64,000 nt of DNA from CAZWUZ01 sp964637655 [NCBI: uncultured bacterium] (GTDB lineage: Bacteria; DAOPZR01). The position numbers and the translations under genes were made by a program. The notes under the pieces are model-generated. The model was not told where the DNA came from and ran no database searches. It saw nothing but the letters and a program-made list of their open reading frames with translations. Positions 43,667 to 52,643 of this stretch are shown piece by piece. Numbering within the stretch: position 1 is the stretch's first letter; every line of letters starts with the position of its first letter. The stretch spans positions 1 to 64,000 of the forward strand of contig CAZWUZ010000001.1 in NCBI GenBank assembly GCA_964637655.1. Reading direction: 5' to 3'.

Positions 43667-46600
43667 CAGCGCACCACGATCACTTTCCGCGTCGCGGTTT
43701 CCGACCCGCTGCGCAGGAGGATGATGTAGACGCCGCTCGCGACGTCCTCGCCTGCCGTGTTGCGCACATCCCACTGCACCGCACCGGTCCCCTCAGGCAC
43801 GCTGATCCTGTCGATCAGGCGGCCGCGCACATCGTAGATGTCAACCTGCGTGCCGGGCACCAGGCCGTTGAGATAAATCCCCGACCCGTCCCCGGGACTG
43901 CCGTACGGTATGCCATTGCCGGGATCGCCGTCGTGAGGCACGTACGGGTTCGGATAGACCACGGCATTGCGCAGGTCGGCTGCCGGCGCAGCGAAGCCCG
44001 CGCCCGGGAAAAGCCCGTAGATCGACAGGTGCGGCAATTGCACGATCAGCGTGCGTGCGTCCCAGTCGAACGTTGTCGTTCCCGCTTCCTGCCACGAGAC
44101 GCTCGTCTCGTCATAGGTATAAAAGCGCAGTTGTTCCGCCTGCGCGCGCGTCAGGCGGCCCGGGGCAAAGGTGTAGGTCAGCGTGAGCGTGCGGAAACTC
44201 GCGGGCCTGCTCCCCAAATCGCGTCCCGCGCTGTCGCTCACTTCCAGGCCAAACACCGTGCTGAGGTACGCGGCATACTCACGCAGGCCGCGCCGTGTGA
44301 ACGAGTCCGGATCGACGCGCCGGATACCGATACGCTGCCCCGTGTCAGCGCCGGCGAGTTCGATCTGCAGGCGCAACGTGTCGCCGTAATCGCCCGCCAA
44401 CTGGCTGTAGACCGGGATATCAACCGCCATGCTCCCCCCCGAATCGGTGACCAGCAGAAACGTTGCCGTATCGTCGCGGGTTGTGCGCGCCAGCACGACA
44501 AGCGTATCGGCAACTACCTGCGGCGCGTCGATGGGCGCGGTTTCGTCCACCGTGCCGTCCCCGGCCAGGTCGGTGGCGACCTGCAGGTCGACAGTCGGCA
44601 GTGCCTGCCAGCCGATCCCCGACAACGTCACCGCCGCTTGCGCCGGGAGCAGCAGCGGGTCGAGCCGCCGCACCACGCTCCCGGCCGGCGTGCTGCGTTC
44701 CAGTTCGAGCGTCAGCGTGTGCGTCTCGCCGGTACTGGCCAGCGCCAGCGCGGACGAATCGCCGAAGCCGACCGCCAGTTCCGACCCCGCCGGCGCGGCC
44801 GGATCGGTCAGACGGAACACCTGTTCCTCGTCGCCAAGCACCTGCCCGATCTGCCAGCGCACAACGCTGACACGTTCCGGGCGGAAGCGACACTCGGTTT
44901 CCGCGAAGACCAGCGTGTCGGCGCCCCCGCTGCTGGTCGCCGACAGCACGATAAACCGGTCCTGCCTGAACACCCGCCAGGTCGCCGGCTGCGTCGCCTC
45001 GAGCCGCGTCGTTCCACTGATACTGAACGGCTGCCGCCCGAAGACCAGCATCCCCGCCAGCACGGTATCGCCAGGTGCTGACGGCACATACAGCGGAAAC
45101 ACGCTGTCGGATGCCGTCTGCAGCCGCGAATCGGCGTAGGTGGCCGCCACCTGCCCGTCGAGCAGCAGCGTGAAGGACGCCACATTCGTGAACTGCACAT
45201 AATCGACGTCGGGCCAGGCATCGAGGTAGGCGGTCGGGATGCGCGGTCGCGTGTCGGCCAGCCGGATGGGCGGCAGGAGCAGCGAACTGCTGCCGCCTGA
45301 CAGCGTCCCCCACGGACTGTTGAGGTAACTCCACGTGCCGCCGGTCAGATTGAAATTGAAAACCCGCGCCTCGTCGCCCGGCAGGTTGTTCTCGTAGACA
45401 TAAACGAGGTAGTTTTCCGCCGCGGTATCCGCCGCGCGACAGACCTTGTACGGCACCACGGAATGGTTGACCCCGCTGAAGAACTCGAGTTCCGGATAGG
45501 CACTGCTGTCCGTGCCGCTCAGCGCCGCGCACAAACGCGTGAAGGTCGTGCGCAGCGGCGGCGGCGACGCCCAGTGCGCATAGCGGTAGGCGACGAATTC
45601 GCTCGTCCCGTACTGGAAGAGATGGAATGCGTTGATGAGGTTGAGCGACGCGGTGGTGCGGCCCGCCGCCCCGGTGAATGCTGCGCCTCCCGGCACGGGC
45701 GTATCGCCGTTGAACAGGCGCAGCGCGCTCAGCGAGAAGCCGAAACACGAGCCGGCAAAACTGTGCGGCAGCGCGCCATAGAACGCATCGGCGGACGGCC
45801 GGTGCCGCCCGTCCGGATATTCCACCTGGTCGGCACCGAACGCCATGCGGTAAACCGTCCAGTCGACCACGCCGCCGCTGTAGTTGGCGAATGCCCAGCC
45901 GTCAACGGGAGGCGTGAATCCGTGCGCATACGCAGTTGTTACCATCTCCGCGGAAACACCCACATTGTTGCCCGGGACCGAGTCCGCCGCCGTCAACACC
46001 GCCAGTATGCGATAGGGAACGCCAAAAGCCCAGGTGTGCGGCACGCTGACCGTTGCGCTCAGGGCAACCTCGCCTTCCGCCGCCACTGCCAGCACCGGCT
46101 GCATGACGGTCGTAATCACCGTATCACCGGCATCCGGCTGCGTGTCAGCAGAGAGCGAGAAGGTGACTGTCACCGGTCCAGTGAACGGCTGGCTGCCGAC
46201 ATTGCGGAGCGTCGCGGTAAACGTCGCGTCCATGCCGAAGGCCAGCAGTGCGGGTGTTGCCGTCACTGCTGCCACGATCAGGTCTGTGCGCGCGTAGCCA
46301 TCGTAGCGGTTGTAACCGTTGACACAGAGCGTTTCGCTCAGCCACGACTCGTTTTCCCAGACGCGCCCGTCAGCACTGTGCGTGTCGAACGCTGTCACCC
46401 GGTAATAGTACGTCGTCAGCCGGTTGATCCCGGTATCCACATAGGTCGTGCCATCGGTCGTCAGCACCTGATGCTGGTGCCAGCCGGTATCGTCGCTGAT
46501 GCCCGTGCGGTACACCCGGTAGGTGGCACGACTGAACGTCCCGCCCGCCTCTTCGTCCGTGGTGACTGCCGCCCAGGAAATAGTGCAACTCGAGTCAGAG

Positions 46601-49600
46601 ACGACAACCGCCAGGCCGGCAGGTGCCGCGGGCGCGATGCTGTCGGCCGCAGCCGCGGTATCGACCGTTGCGCCGCGGAACGGCACCAGCCGGTAACTTT
46701 CGCTGCCCGGGCCATGGATCAGCGCGGCGATAGCACCGGCATGATCGGTACCCCAGTAATTCCGGCTGATATCGAGTTGCGGCTGCAGTGCCACCCAGGC
46801 ACCGGAATCGGGATGCAGCGTGCCCGGGCGGAGATTATTACGGCGCACTGTCGCCGGCGACAGCAGCCGCAGGGCGTAGCCGGCGCATGCATCGACGTCG
46901 TTGCCGGTGATGACCGCGTTGTTCGACCCGGAAACCGAAATGCCGTCACCGCTGCTGCCGCGGACCAGGTTGCGCGTGATGCGGGCATCGTGCGCATTGG
47001 TCCTGATTTCGATGCCGGTGCTGTCGTTGCCATTGATGCGGTTGTCGGCAAGGTTGCAGCCAGTCGCATATTCGCACCGTATTCCTGCCTGCCCGTTGTC
47101 CACCAGCCGGTTGTCACTGATCTCGCTCCGGTGGGCATACGCCCCAACCCAGATGCCGCACTCCTGATTGTCCGCGGCATAATTGCCGCGCAGCACATTA
47201 TCCTCTGCACTGCTCAGCACATACCCCGAACGGTTGGTGGCATAACTGGCGTTGCCGGTGAGCAGGTTGCGATGCGATCCTTCGTACAGCGCAAAACTCC
47301 CGGCATTGAGCGTATGCGAGCAACTGATGTTGTCGCGCAGGATATTGTCACAGGCCCCGCTCAGGTAGAAGCCGCCTTCGCCGTTCTGCCAGCAGTAATT
47401 GCGTTCCGCCGTGTTGCCGTGCGAATTGTGGAAGCAGATCGCCAGCATCGTGTTCTGCCGCACCTCGTTGCCGCGCAGCAGGTTGCTGTCCGACCCCGCT
47501 TCGAGATACAGTGCCGACTGGTTGTTGCTGAACAGCGTGCTGTCGATGCTGTTGCCGCAGGCGGCAGTCAGGCGCGCGCCCCAGAGCGTGTTTCCTGTGA
47601 GCCGGGCGCTCTCGATACGGCTGTTGCGTACGCGCGTAAAACGCACCCCTGTCACGCAGCCGTCAACCTGCACCTCGCGCAGACAGATGCCGTCAAGATC
47701 GGTCGCGGTGATGCCCTCGCTGTTCCCGGCCCCGCGCACCGCGATGCCGTGCACGGTCACCCCGCCGGCAAGGCCGAGCACCGTGCCGGAACCTGACGCC
47801 AGCGCCGCCCACGTGTCCGGCCCGCCACCGGTGTCGGCACCGGCCTGCGCCCGGTACGAACGCAGCGTCATGCCGGTAGCAAGCGTGATCCCGCCGGCAT
47901 ACGCGCCACCGTCACTCCGGCTGTAGACGATCACCGTGTCGTAGCCGTTGCCCGGGTTCAGCGCTGCAATGGCCGCGGCGGGCGACCCGAACGCCGTCAG
48001 CGGATCACCACCGCCCGGCACGCTGCTGTCGCCGCGGTCGCTGACATAGACCGTCATCGCGCCGGTATCCGCAAATACCGCCACCGAGAATCTGCGCGCC
48101 GCCGCGGTCAGCGTATCGCCCTGCAGGTTTTCCGCGATGACCCGCCAGTAGTATGTGCCGGGGAGCAGCGTCGATGCCGCCGTCGCCTGCTGCGCCGTCA
48201 CCGTGCGGCTGTCGAGCAGGAGCGCGAAGGACGCTGCCTCGCTCACCTGCAGGGTGTACGTGTCACCCTGCCCGTTCCAGCGATAGACCGGCTGCGACGG
48301 GGCAATGGTCATTTCCGCCGCCGGATACACGAGCGTCAGCGTCAGCGTCGTATCGAGCGTCAGCGTCTGCACCGGTGTCGTCTCGACTGCATTGCCCCGG
48401 GTGCTGATGACGCGCCAGTAGCAGGTGCCGGACGCGTAGTTCGCGACCGGCGTGTATGTCATGGCGGCGGTCTGCACGCTGTCCGTCAGCAGCGCGAACG
48501 ATGGCGTCGTGCTGACTTCCAGCCGGCTGCTGTCGCCGTTGGTTGTCCAGCGGAACGCCGGGGTCAGATCGCTCGAACGCATGCCGTCAGCCGGACTGAC
48601 TGCGGTCACGGTCAGTGCCGCCCCGGCCACGACCGAATACCACGACTCGTTCGGCCATGGCGCATGCGCATCGACTGCCGTCACCCGGTAGTACCAGTTG
48701 CCGCCGGGCCGAACGTCGAGATACGATGTTTCGCCCGACCCGGGCGTCGCTATCGGCTCACCCCAGTAATCCGTATCAGCCGTCGACGCGCAATAGAGCC
48801 GGTAGCCGGCAAGCCCGGTGAGCGCGCCACCGCCTTCCTCGTCGGTGGCAGTTGCAAGCCAGTTGATGACATACGTATCATCCTGCTGCCGCACCGTGAT
48901 GCCGTCCGGAACCGCAGGCGCTATCGTATCCGCGCCGGCGGACGTGTCGACGGGACCGAGGCGGAACGGCAGGACAGGCACGCGACTGTCAGCGCCCGCG
49001 CCCATGGCGGCGATGCTGCCTGAGTCCGTCGTCCCCCACCAGTTGCGCTGCAACGACAGCAGGGCGGTATCGGTCAGTCCGGTCACCGCGACTGCGGTCG
49101 CCGCCCCGCTGACCGCGATATTGTTTTTGGCGAAGGTGCAGGAGGCAACCGAGTCGGCACTGAATGCCGTTCCCTGGCTCATCTGCACTTCGTTCGCCGT
49201 CAGCAGATTGCCTGCGGTCAGCAGTTTGAATCCGAAAACCGTGTTGCCGGCAAGCCGGTTGCGCTGCAGGCGGTTCTCGCCGCCATCCTGCTCGACCCGT
49301 ATGCCGGTATACTGGCCGGAACAGTCATTCCCCTCAATCCGGTTGCGCCGTGCATCCCACAAGTAGATGCCGTCGCCTGTACCGAGACCGTCCAGGTTGC
49401 TGTTGCACTGACAGTTGCTGACAACGTTGTCCGCCGAGGAACTGAGATTGATCCCGTAATACAGGTTCCCGTTCGCGCACGTCCGTTCGACCAGGCAATG
49501 CGTCGCTGACAGGAGATACAGGCCGAACACGTTGCCGCTGAAATCACAGGCCCGGACCGTCACGCTGTCCGCCGTGCTGAGCATCATCCCCCAGTAACTC

Positions 49601-50091
49601 TGCTGCACGCGCACATTGTCGAACAGGCAGTTGCTCACCATCTCCATGAACAGGCCACGCCAGATGTTCCGCACCGTGAGGTTGCGCACGGTGAGCCCGC
49701 TCCGGTTGCTCGCGGCAATACCCGGGGTCCACACCGGTAATCCGGTGAAATTGAACTTGCTCACGAAATCGATGATTGTGGTGGCGGAGTCGGCGCCGAT
49801 CAGCCAGACATTGTTGTCGGTAATCGTGATAGTGCTGGTTTCGGTATACGTGCCGGCATCGACGTACAGCGTGTCGCCCGGATTGAGCAGCGGGACAACG
49901 CTCAGCAGCGTGCGTTTCGGGGTGGCGGGGGTAATGCCATTGTTGGCGCTGCTGCCGATTGCCGTGCACCAGACGTCACCCGCCGTCGCGGCGTCGTTGA
50001 CGTACCAGACCTGCGCCTGCAGGAGCGTGGGTATCAGCACCAGCGACAGGACAAGGCCCAGCCGCACGACGCTCCTGACCTGCGGCAACAT
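43666..50091 (-). CDS. Giant secreted beta-helix protein with protease-like module and C-terminal sorting domain
   Basis: From the ATG at 50091 the product has 2141 residues, with a signal peptide ending ALLQA-like (PTLLQA, cleavage near 26). In order: right-handed beta-helix (about 30-375, CASH/NosD-like); Fn3-like domains (about 385-660); second beta-helix (about 680-1130); Fn3 (about 1150-1250); CARDB-like domain (about 1265-1385); a papain-fold-like module (about 1400-1610) with Cys 1449 in AGSCFGFS, His 1543 in NHSVVPY and Asn 1568 in YENNLPG; more beta domains; and a FlgD-like / type IX sorting domain (about 2043-2141, YPNPYVP, DVRGRL, GVYIILL). A longer start at 50226 would leave almost no leader. 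Confidence 0.8.
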   Translation of the reverse strand: MLPQVRSVVRLGLVLSLVLIPTLLQAQVWYVNDAATAGDVWCTAIGSSANNGITPATPKRTLLSVVPLLNPGDTLYVDAGTYTETSTITITDNNVWLIGADSATTIIDFVSKFNFTGLPVWTPGIAASNRSGLTVRNLTVRNIWRGLFMEMVSNCLFDNVRVQQSYWGMMLSTADSVTVRACDFSGNVFGLYLLSATHCLVERTCANGNLYYGINLSSSADNVVSNCQCNSNLDGLGTGDGIYLWDARRNRIEGNDCSGQYTGIRVEQDGGENRLQRNRLAGNTVFGFKLLTAGNLLTANEVQMSQGTAFSADSVASCTFAKNNIAVSGAATAVAVTGLTDTALLSLQRNWWGTTDSGSIAAMGAGADSRVPVLPFRLGPVDTSAGADTIAPAVPDGITVRQQDDTYVINWLATATDEEGGGALTGLAGYRLYCASTADTDYWGEPIATPGSGETSYLDVRPGGNWYYRVTAVDAHAPWPNESWYSVVAGAALTVTAVSPADGMRSSDLTPAFRWTTNGDSSRLEVSTTPSFALLTDSVQTAAMTYTPVANYASGTCYWRVISTRGNAVETTPVQTLTLDTTLTLTLVYPAAEMTIAPSQPVYRWNGQGDTYTLQVSEAASFALLLDSRTVTAQQATAASTLLPGTYYWRVIAENLQGDTLTAAARRFSVAVFADTGAMTVYVSDRGDSSVPGGGDPLTAFGSPAAAIAALNPGNGYDTVIVYSRSDGGAYAGGITLATGMTLRSYRAQAGADTGGGPDTWAALASGSGTVLGLAGGVTVHGIAVRGAGNSEGITATDLDGICLREVQVDGCVTGVRFTRVRNSRIESARLTGNTLWGARLTAACGNSIDSTLFSNNQSALYLEAGSDSNLLRGNEVRQNTMLAICFHNSHGNTAERNYCWQNGEGGFYLSGACDNILRDNISCSHTLNAGSFALYEGSHRNLLTGNASYATNRSGYVLSSAEDNVLRGNYAADNQECGIWVGAYAHRSEISDNRLVDNGQAGIRCEYATGCNLADNRINGNDSTGIEIRTNAHDARITRNLVRGSSGDGISVSGSNNAVITGNDVDACAGYALRLLSPATVRRNNLRPGTLHPDSGAWVALQPQLDISRNYWGTDHAGAIAALIHGPGSESYRLVPFRGATVDTAAAADSIAPAAPAGLAVVVSDSSCTISWAAVTTDEEAGGTFSRATYRVYRTGISDDTGWHQHQVLTTDGTTYVDTGINRLTTYYYRVTAFDTHSADGRVWENESWLSETLCVNGYNRYDGYARTDLIVAAVTATPALLAFGMDATFTATLRNVGSQPFTGPVTVTFSLSADTQPDAGDTVITTVMQPVLAVAAEGEVALSATVSVPHTWAFGVPYRILAVLTAADSVPGNNVGVSAEMVTTAYAHGFTPPVDGWAFANYSGGVVDWTVYRMAFGADQVEYPDGRHRPSADAFYGALPHSFAGSCFGFSLSALRLFNGDTPVPGGAAFTGAAGRTTASLNLINAFHLFQYGTSEFVAYRYAHWASPPPLRTTFTRLCAALSGTDSSAYPELEFFSGVNHSVVPYKVCRAADTAAENYLVYVYENNLPGDEARVFNFNLTGGTWSYLNSPWGTLSGGSSSLLLPPIRLADTRPRIPTAYLDAWPDVDYVQFTNVASFTLLLDGQVAATYADSRLQTASDSVFPLYVPSAPGDTVLAGMLVFGRQPFSISGTTRLEATQPATWRVFRQDRFIVLSATSSGGADTLVFAETECRFRPERVSVVRWQIGQVLGDEEQVFRLTDPAAPAGSELAVGFGDSSALALASTGETHTLTLELERSTPAGSVVRRLDPLLLPAQAAVTLSGIGWQALPTVDLQVATDLAGDGTVDETAPIDAPQVVADTLVVLARTTRDDTATFLLVTDSGGSMAVDIPVYSQLAGDYGDTLRLQIELAGADTGQRIGIRRVDPDSFTRRGLREYAAYLSTVFGLEVSDSAGRDLGSRPASFRTLTLTYTFAPGRLTRAQAEQLRFYTYDETSVSWQEAGTTTFDWDARTLIVQLPHLSIYGLFPGAGFAAPAADLRNAVVYPNPYVPHDGDPGNGIPYGSPGDGSGIYLNGLVPGTQVDIYDVRGRLIDRISVPEGTGAVQWDVRNTAGEDVASGVYIILLRSGSETATRKVIVVR

Positions 50092-50237
50092 GCCCGGCCA
50101 TGCCCTCGTTCGCACCGGCGTCTCCCCCGCCTGTTCCTTCAGTTCAGTTCCGCTGACCCGTTGGCCGCGGATGCCGCGCCTGCCGACCCGCGGACTGCAA
50201 TCACCCGCGTTCCCGCCCGCTGCCATCCACTACGTTG

Positions 50238-50266
50238 AATATACCACGTTTTCCTATGTATGTCAA
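50238..50266 (-). promoter_or_regulatory. Promoter of the giant surface-protein gene
   Basis: TTGACA (50266-50261), a 17-base spacer and TATATT (50243-50238), with the shared TACATAG extension. Transcription should start near 50231, giving a leader of about 140 bases to the ATG at 50091. Confidence 0.75.
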
Positions 50267-50274
50267 GGTATTAT

Positions 50275-51927
50275 TCACCAGGTGACGCGCCACGGCTCGG
50301 CATAGCAGCGCGGTGGGAACAGTTTGGGCATATCGGGATAGGCGAGTTGCACTTCGCGACGCGCCATATCGACCGTAAGCGGCGTGCCGGTCAGCGGATT
50401 GCGGTATTCCGGTTGCCCGGCCAGCGTCGCGGGCGCGCCATCGCGCAGGGCGAGGGCCAACAGCAGCGCCCGCGCCTTCCCCCGCAGCAGTTCACGCGCA
50501 CGCACCGGGAGAAAGGAATACCTTATCCTGTGTGTGCGCATCAGGTTGAACAGCATGTTTGTCGGCATATCCCAGAACCCGGCCGTGAACACCCTGTCTC
50601 CGCGCTCCTCCTCCTGGCGTTCCAGCCGCTGGTACTCGGCAACCGCTTCCGGGAAGGGGAGCGCCAGCAACCTGCGGATGGCATGCAACTGCCGCTCATG
50701 CTCGATTTCCACACGTACCGGGTCAAAGAGCAGCAACTGCGTGGCCTTCGCGCTTATGTCCAGCGCCCCTTCTTCTGCCCATTCCGCCGAACTGTCGGTA
50801 AGGTATGCGTATTGGAAATAGTCATCACGGTCATGCAAGAGTGCCGCATGATCGGCAACGCTGTCGCTTTTCGCCATCAACCGTTCCAGCACCTCACGCA
50901 GGCGCGTCTGATCGCCATGCCGTGCCGCCGCCAGCCAGCGGCGCGCTGCTTCCATCCCCAACTCATCGATTGAATGAGCGTAAAGCATCTGATTGTATTT
51001 GTCAGCCCCGACACGCATGGCATCTGCCAGCGCGAAACACTGCATCGCCTGTTCGTACGCCGCAACGTTGCGGCCGTCCGCGATCAGCACACGCGCTTTC
51101 GTCGTCAGCAGGTGGCGCACATAATTGAAACCGTACCATTCCGACCGGCGGGCGCCCCACTCGGGCAGTACGTATCCCGGCACCGTCATCCGTTGCATGA
51201 TGTCAGCGTACGTATCCTGCCAGTCGGCATGACGGGCGCGCAGTACCGCCAGCGGAATGCTCTCTGCTTCGCATTCCTTGAACACGGTATCGTTGCGCAC
51301 CTGATACCCGATATCCGCAAGACGCGCGTGCAGTTCACTGGTGCGTGCCTGCGCCTCGACTGTCGGCGGAGCGATCGTGCGGAACAACCCCTCGGGCTGC
51401 GGCTGCGGGCCAAGCGCCTGATATGCCCACCAGCCGAAGCCAACGATGCCAACCGGAATCATGCTGACCGTGCATCCGTAGAACAGCGCGTTGAACACAC
51501 GAGCGCGCGGCCCGCTTTTCGCAAACCATGCTGCCCGATGGCGCAGGTAGAGCGGAACCGTGATGATGCCCGCGGCAACCGTCACACCGGCAGTCCAGTA
51601 CGAGCCCGCCATCAGGTCAAGCATGGTAATCAGCATACCCGGCATATAGAATATAAACAGTCCCCCGGGCGGTATGATCTGCCTGCGGCTGTTCCATAGT
51701 CGCGGCAGCACCCGATCGATCACGCTCATAGTGAGTATCCCGGTGAACACAATCCAGAGCAGCACCTGCCGGTCTTCAACCAGCGCGAACGCCAGCAGAA
51801 AGACACCTATGACCGCCAGCATCGACGCTGCATCCGCATACTCGCGCCAATGCTTCACCATATGCTGTTTTGCCCCGGTTAGCATGCCCATCTTCCTGCG
51901 CAGGTCATTCCCGCCGCCTCCCATCAT
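50275..51927 (-). CDS. Polytopic membrane protein with large helical C-terminal domain
   Basis: The ATG at 51927 overlaps the upstream stop (TGATG) and gives 550 residues; an ATG at 51894 (AGGAAG before it) is an alternative. Four or five helices occupy about 25-165. The remaining 380 residues are mostly helical and charged, with a C-terminal segment of processed-looking beta turns (QPEYRNPLTGTPLTVD, similar to descriptions of secreted-protein size checks in PVC genomes). No catalytic motif. It is last in the long run that starts at 62281. Confidence 0.6.
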   Translation of the reverse strand: MMGGGGNDLRRKMGMLTGAKQHMVKHWREYADAASMLAVIGVFLLAFALVEDRQVLLWIVFTGILTMSVIDRVLPRLWNSRRQIIPPGGLFIFYMPGMLITMLDLMAGSYWTAGVTVAAGIITVPLYLRHRAAWFAKSGPRARVFNALFYGCTVSMIPVGIVGFGWWAYQALGPQPQPEGLFRTIAPPTVEAQARTSELHARLADIGYQVRNDTVFKECEAESIPLAVLRARHADWQDTYADIMQRMTVPGYVLPEWGARRSEWYGFNYVRHLLTTKARVLIADGRNVAAYEQAMQCFALADAMRVGADKYNQMLYAHSIDELGMEAARRWLAAARHGDQTRLREVLERLMAKSDSVADHAALLHDRDDYFQYAYLTDSSAEWAEEGALDISAKATQLLLFDPVRVEIEHERQLHAIRRLLALPFPEAVAEYQRLERQEEERGDRVFTAGFWDMPTNMLFNLMRTHRIRYSFLPVRARELLRGKARALLLALALRDGAPATLAGQPEYRNPLTGTPLTVDMARREVQLAYPDMPKLFPPRCYAEPWRVTW

Positions 51928-52643
51928 CAGACGATATAGTGATACAGGTAGATGCGGCCTGTCCGCTTGTTGACGTATACGCGAACTCCTCGCGATTCGC
52001 GAACAGTGCAGCACCACACGTTATAATCCTCCGCTGGCCCGGGCAAAAACCATGGCAGCGATGTGTTATTTTCAAACCGCCAGTTCGATGTTGTGGTTTC
52101 AGCGCGGTTGTCCGACAGAAATTGTGCGGTCCATTCCGGCGGCGCCTGAATTTCAAAATGATATATATGCTCTTCCGTCCAGTGCGCTGACCCCCAGTAG
52201 CGCGAATGGCATACCGTTATCTCCGGCGGCTGTTCCTCCTGGAATGCACGATACCAGTTGCGCGGGTCATCATCCCAGGTGCCCGCACCAATATAGAAAC
52301 TCTCAGTGAATAGAACGATAGTAAGCAGCAGTATTCCCAGCGCAATTCCGGGCAGCGCTACGAGGTTCAGCACGAGCGCAACGCGCGCACTGCACCTGCG
52401 GTCCTTGGCCACAATCAGGAACATGGTGAGTGCCGCCATAATCACCCAGAACAGCCAGGGCGAGGCATACGCCACTCGTCCAAAATACGTGAGTTCGCCA
52501 CCTGCCTTTTCGTGGAGCGCCTGCATCGGCAGCACAATGTAAAGCGTCCATGCCAGTCCGCCCCCCATGGCGAGTATGTTGATAGTGCTCAGTATCCTGT
52601 TCACCATGTGCAACCTGCCGCGCACACCGCCGGCCTCGCTCAC
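51927..52643 (-). CDS. Three- or four-helix membrane protein with C-terminal domain
   Basis: A GTG at 52643 overlaps the upstream stop (GTGA) and is preceded by CGGAG. An ATG at 52607 is an alternative that starts right at the first helix. Helices lie at about 15-40, 50-70 and 78-103. The C-terminal 120 residues are Trp/Tyr-rich and probably periplasmic (PPEITVCHSRYWGS, IYHFEIQAPPEW). Family not recognised. Confidence 0.6.
   Translation of the reverse strand: MSEAGGVRGRLHMVNRILSTINILAMGGGLAWTLYIVLPMQALHEKAGGELTYFGRVAYASPWLFWVIMAALTMFLIVAKDRRCSARVALVLNLVALPGIALGILLLTIVLFTESFYIGAGTWDDDPRNWYRAFQEEQPPEITVCHSRYWGSAHWTEEHIYHFEIQAPPEWTAQFLSDNRAETTTSNWRFENNTSLPWFLPGPAEDYNVWCCTVRESRGVRVYVNKRTGRIYLYHYIV

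Noticed and set aside
43585-47796. Long plus-strand open frames opposite the giant protein (43585-45081, 45463-47796)
   Set aside because: These have biased composition, no ribosome sites and no recognisable motifs; the minus-strand protein is unambiguous.
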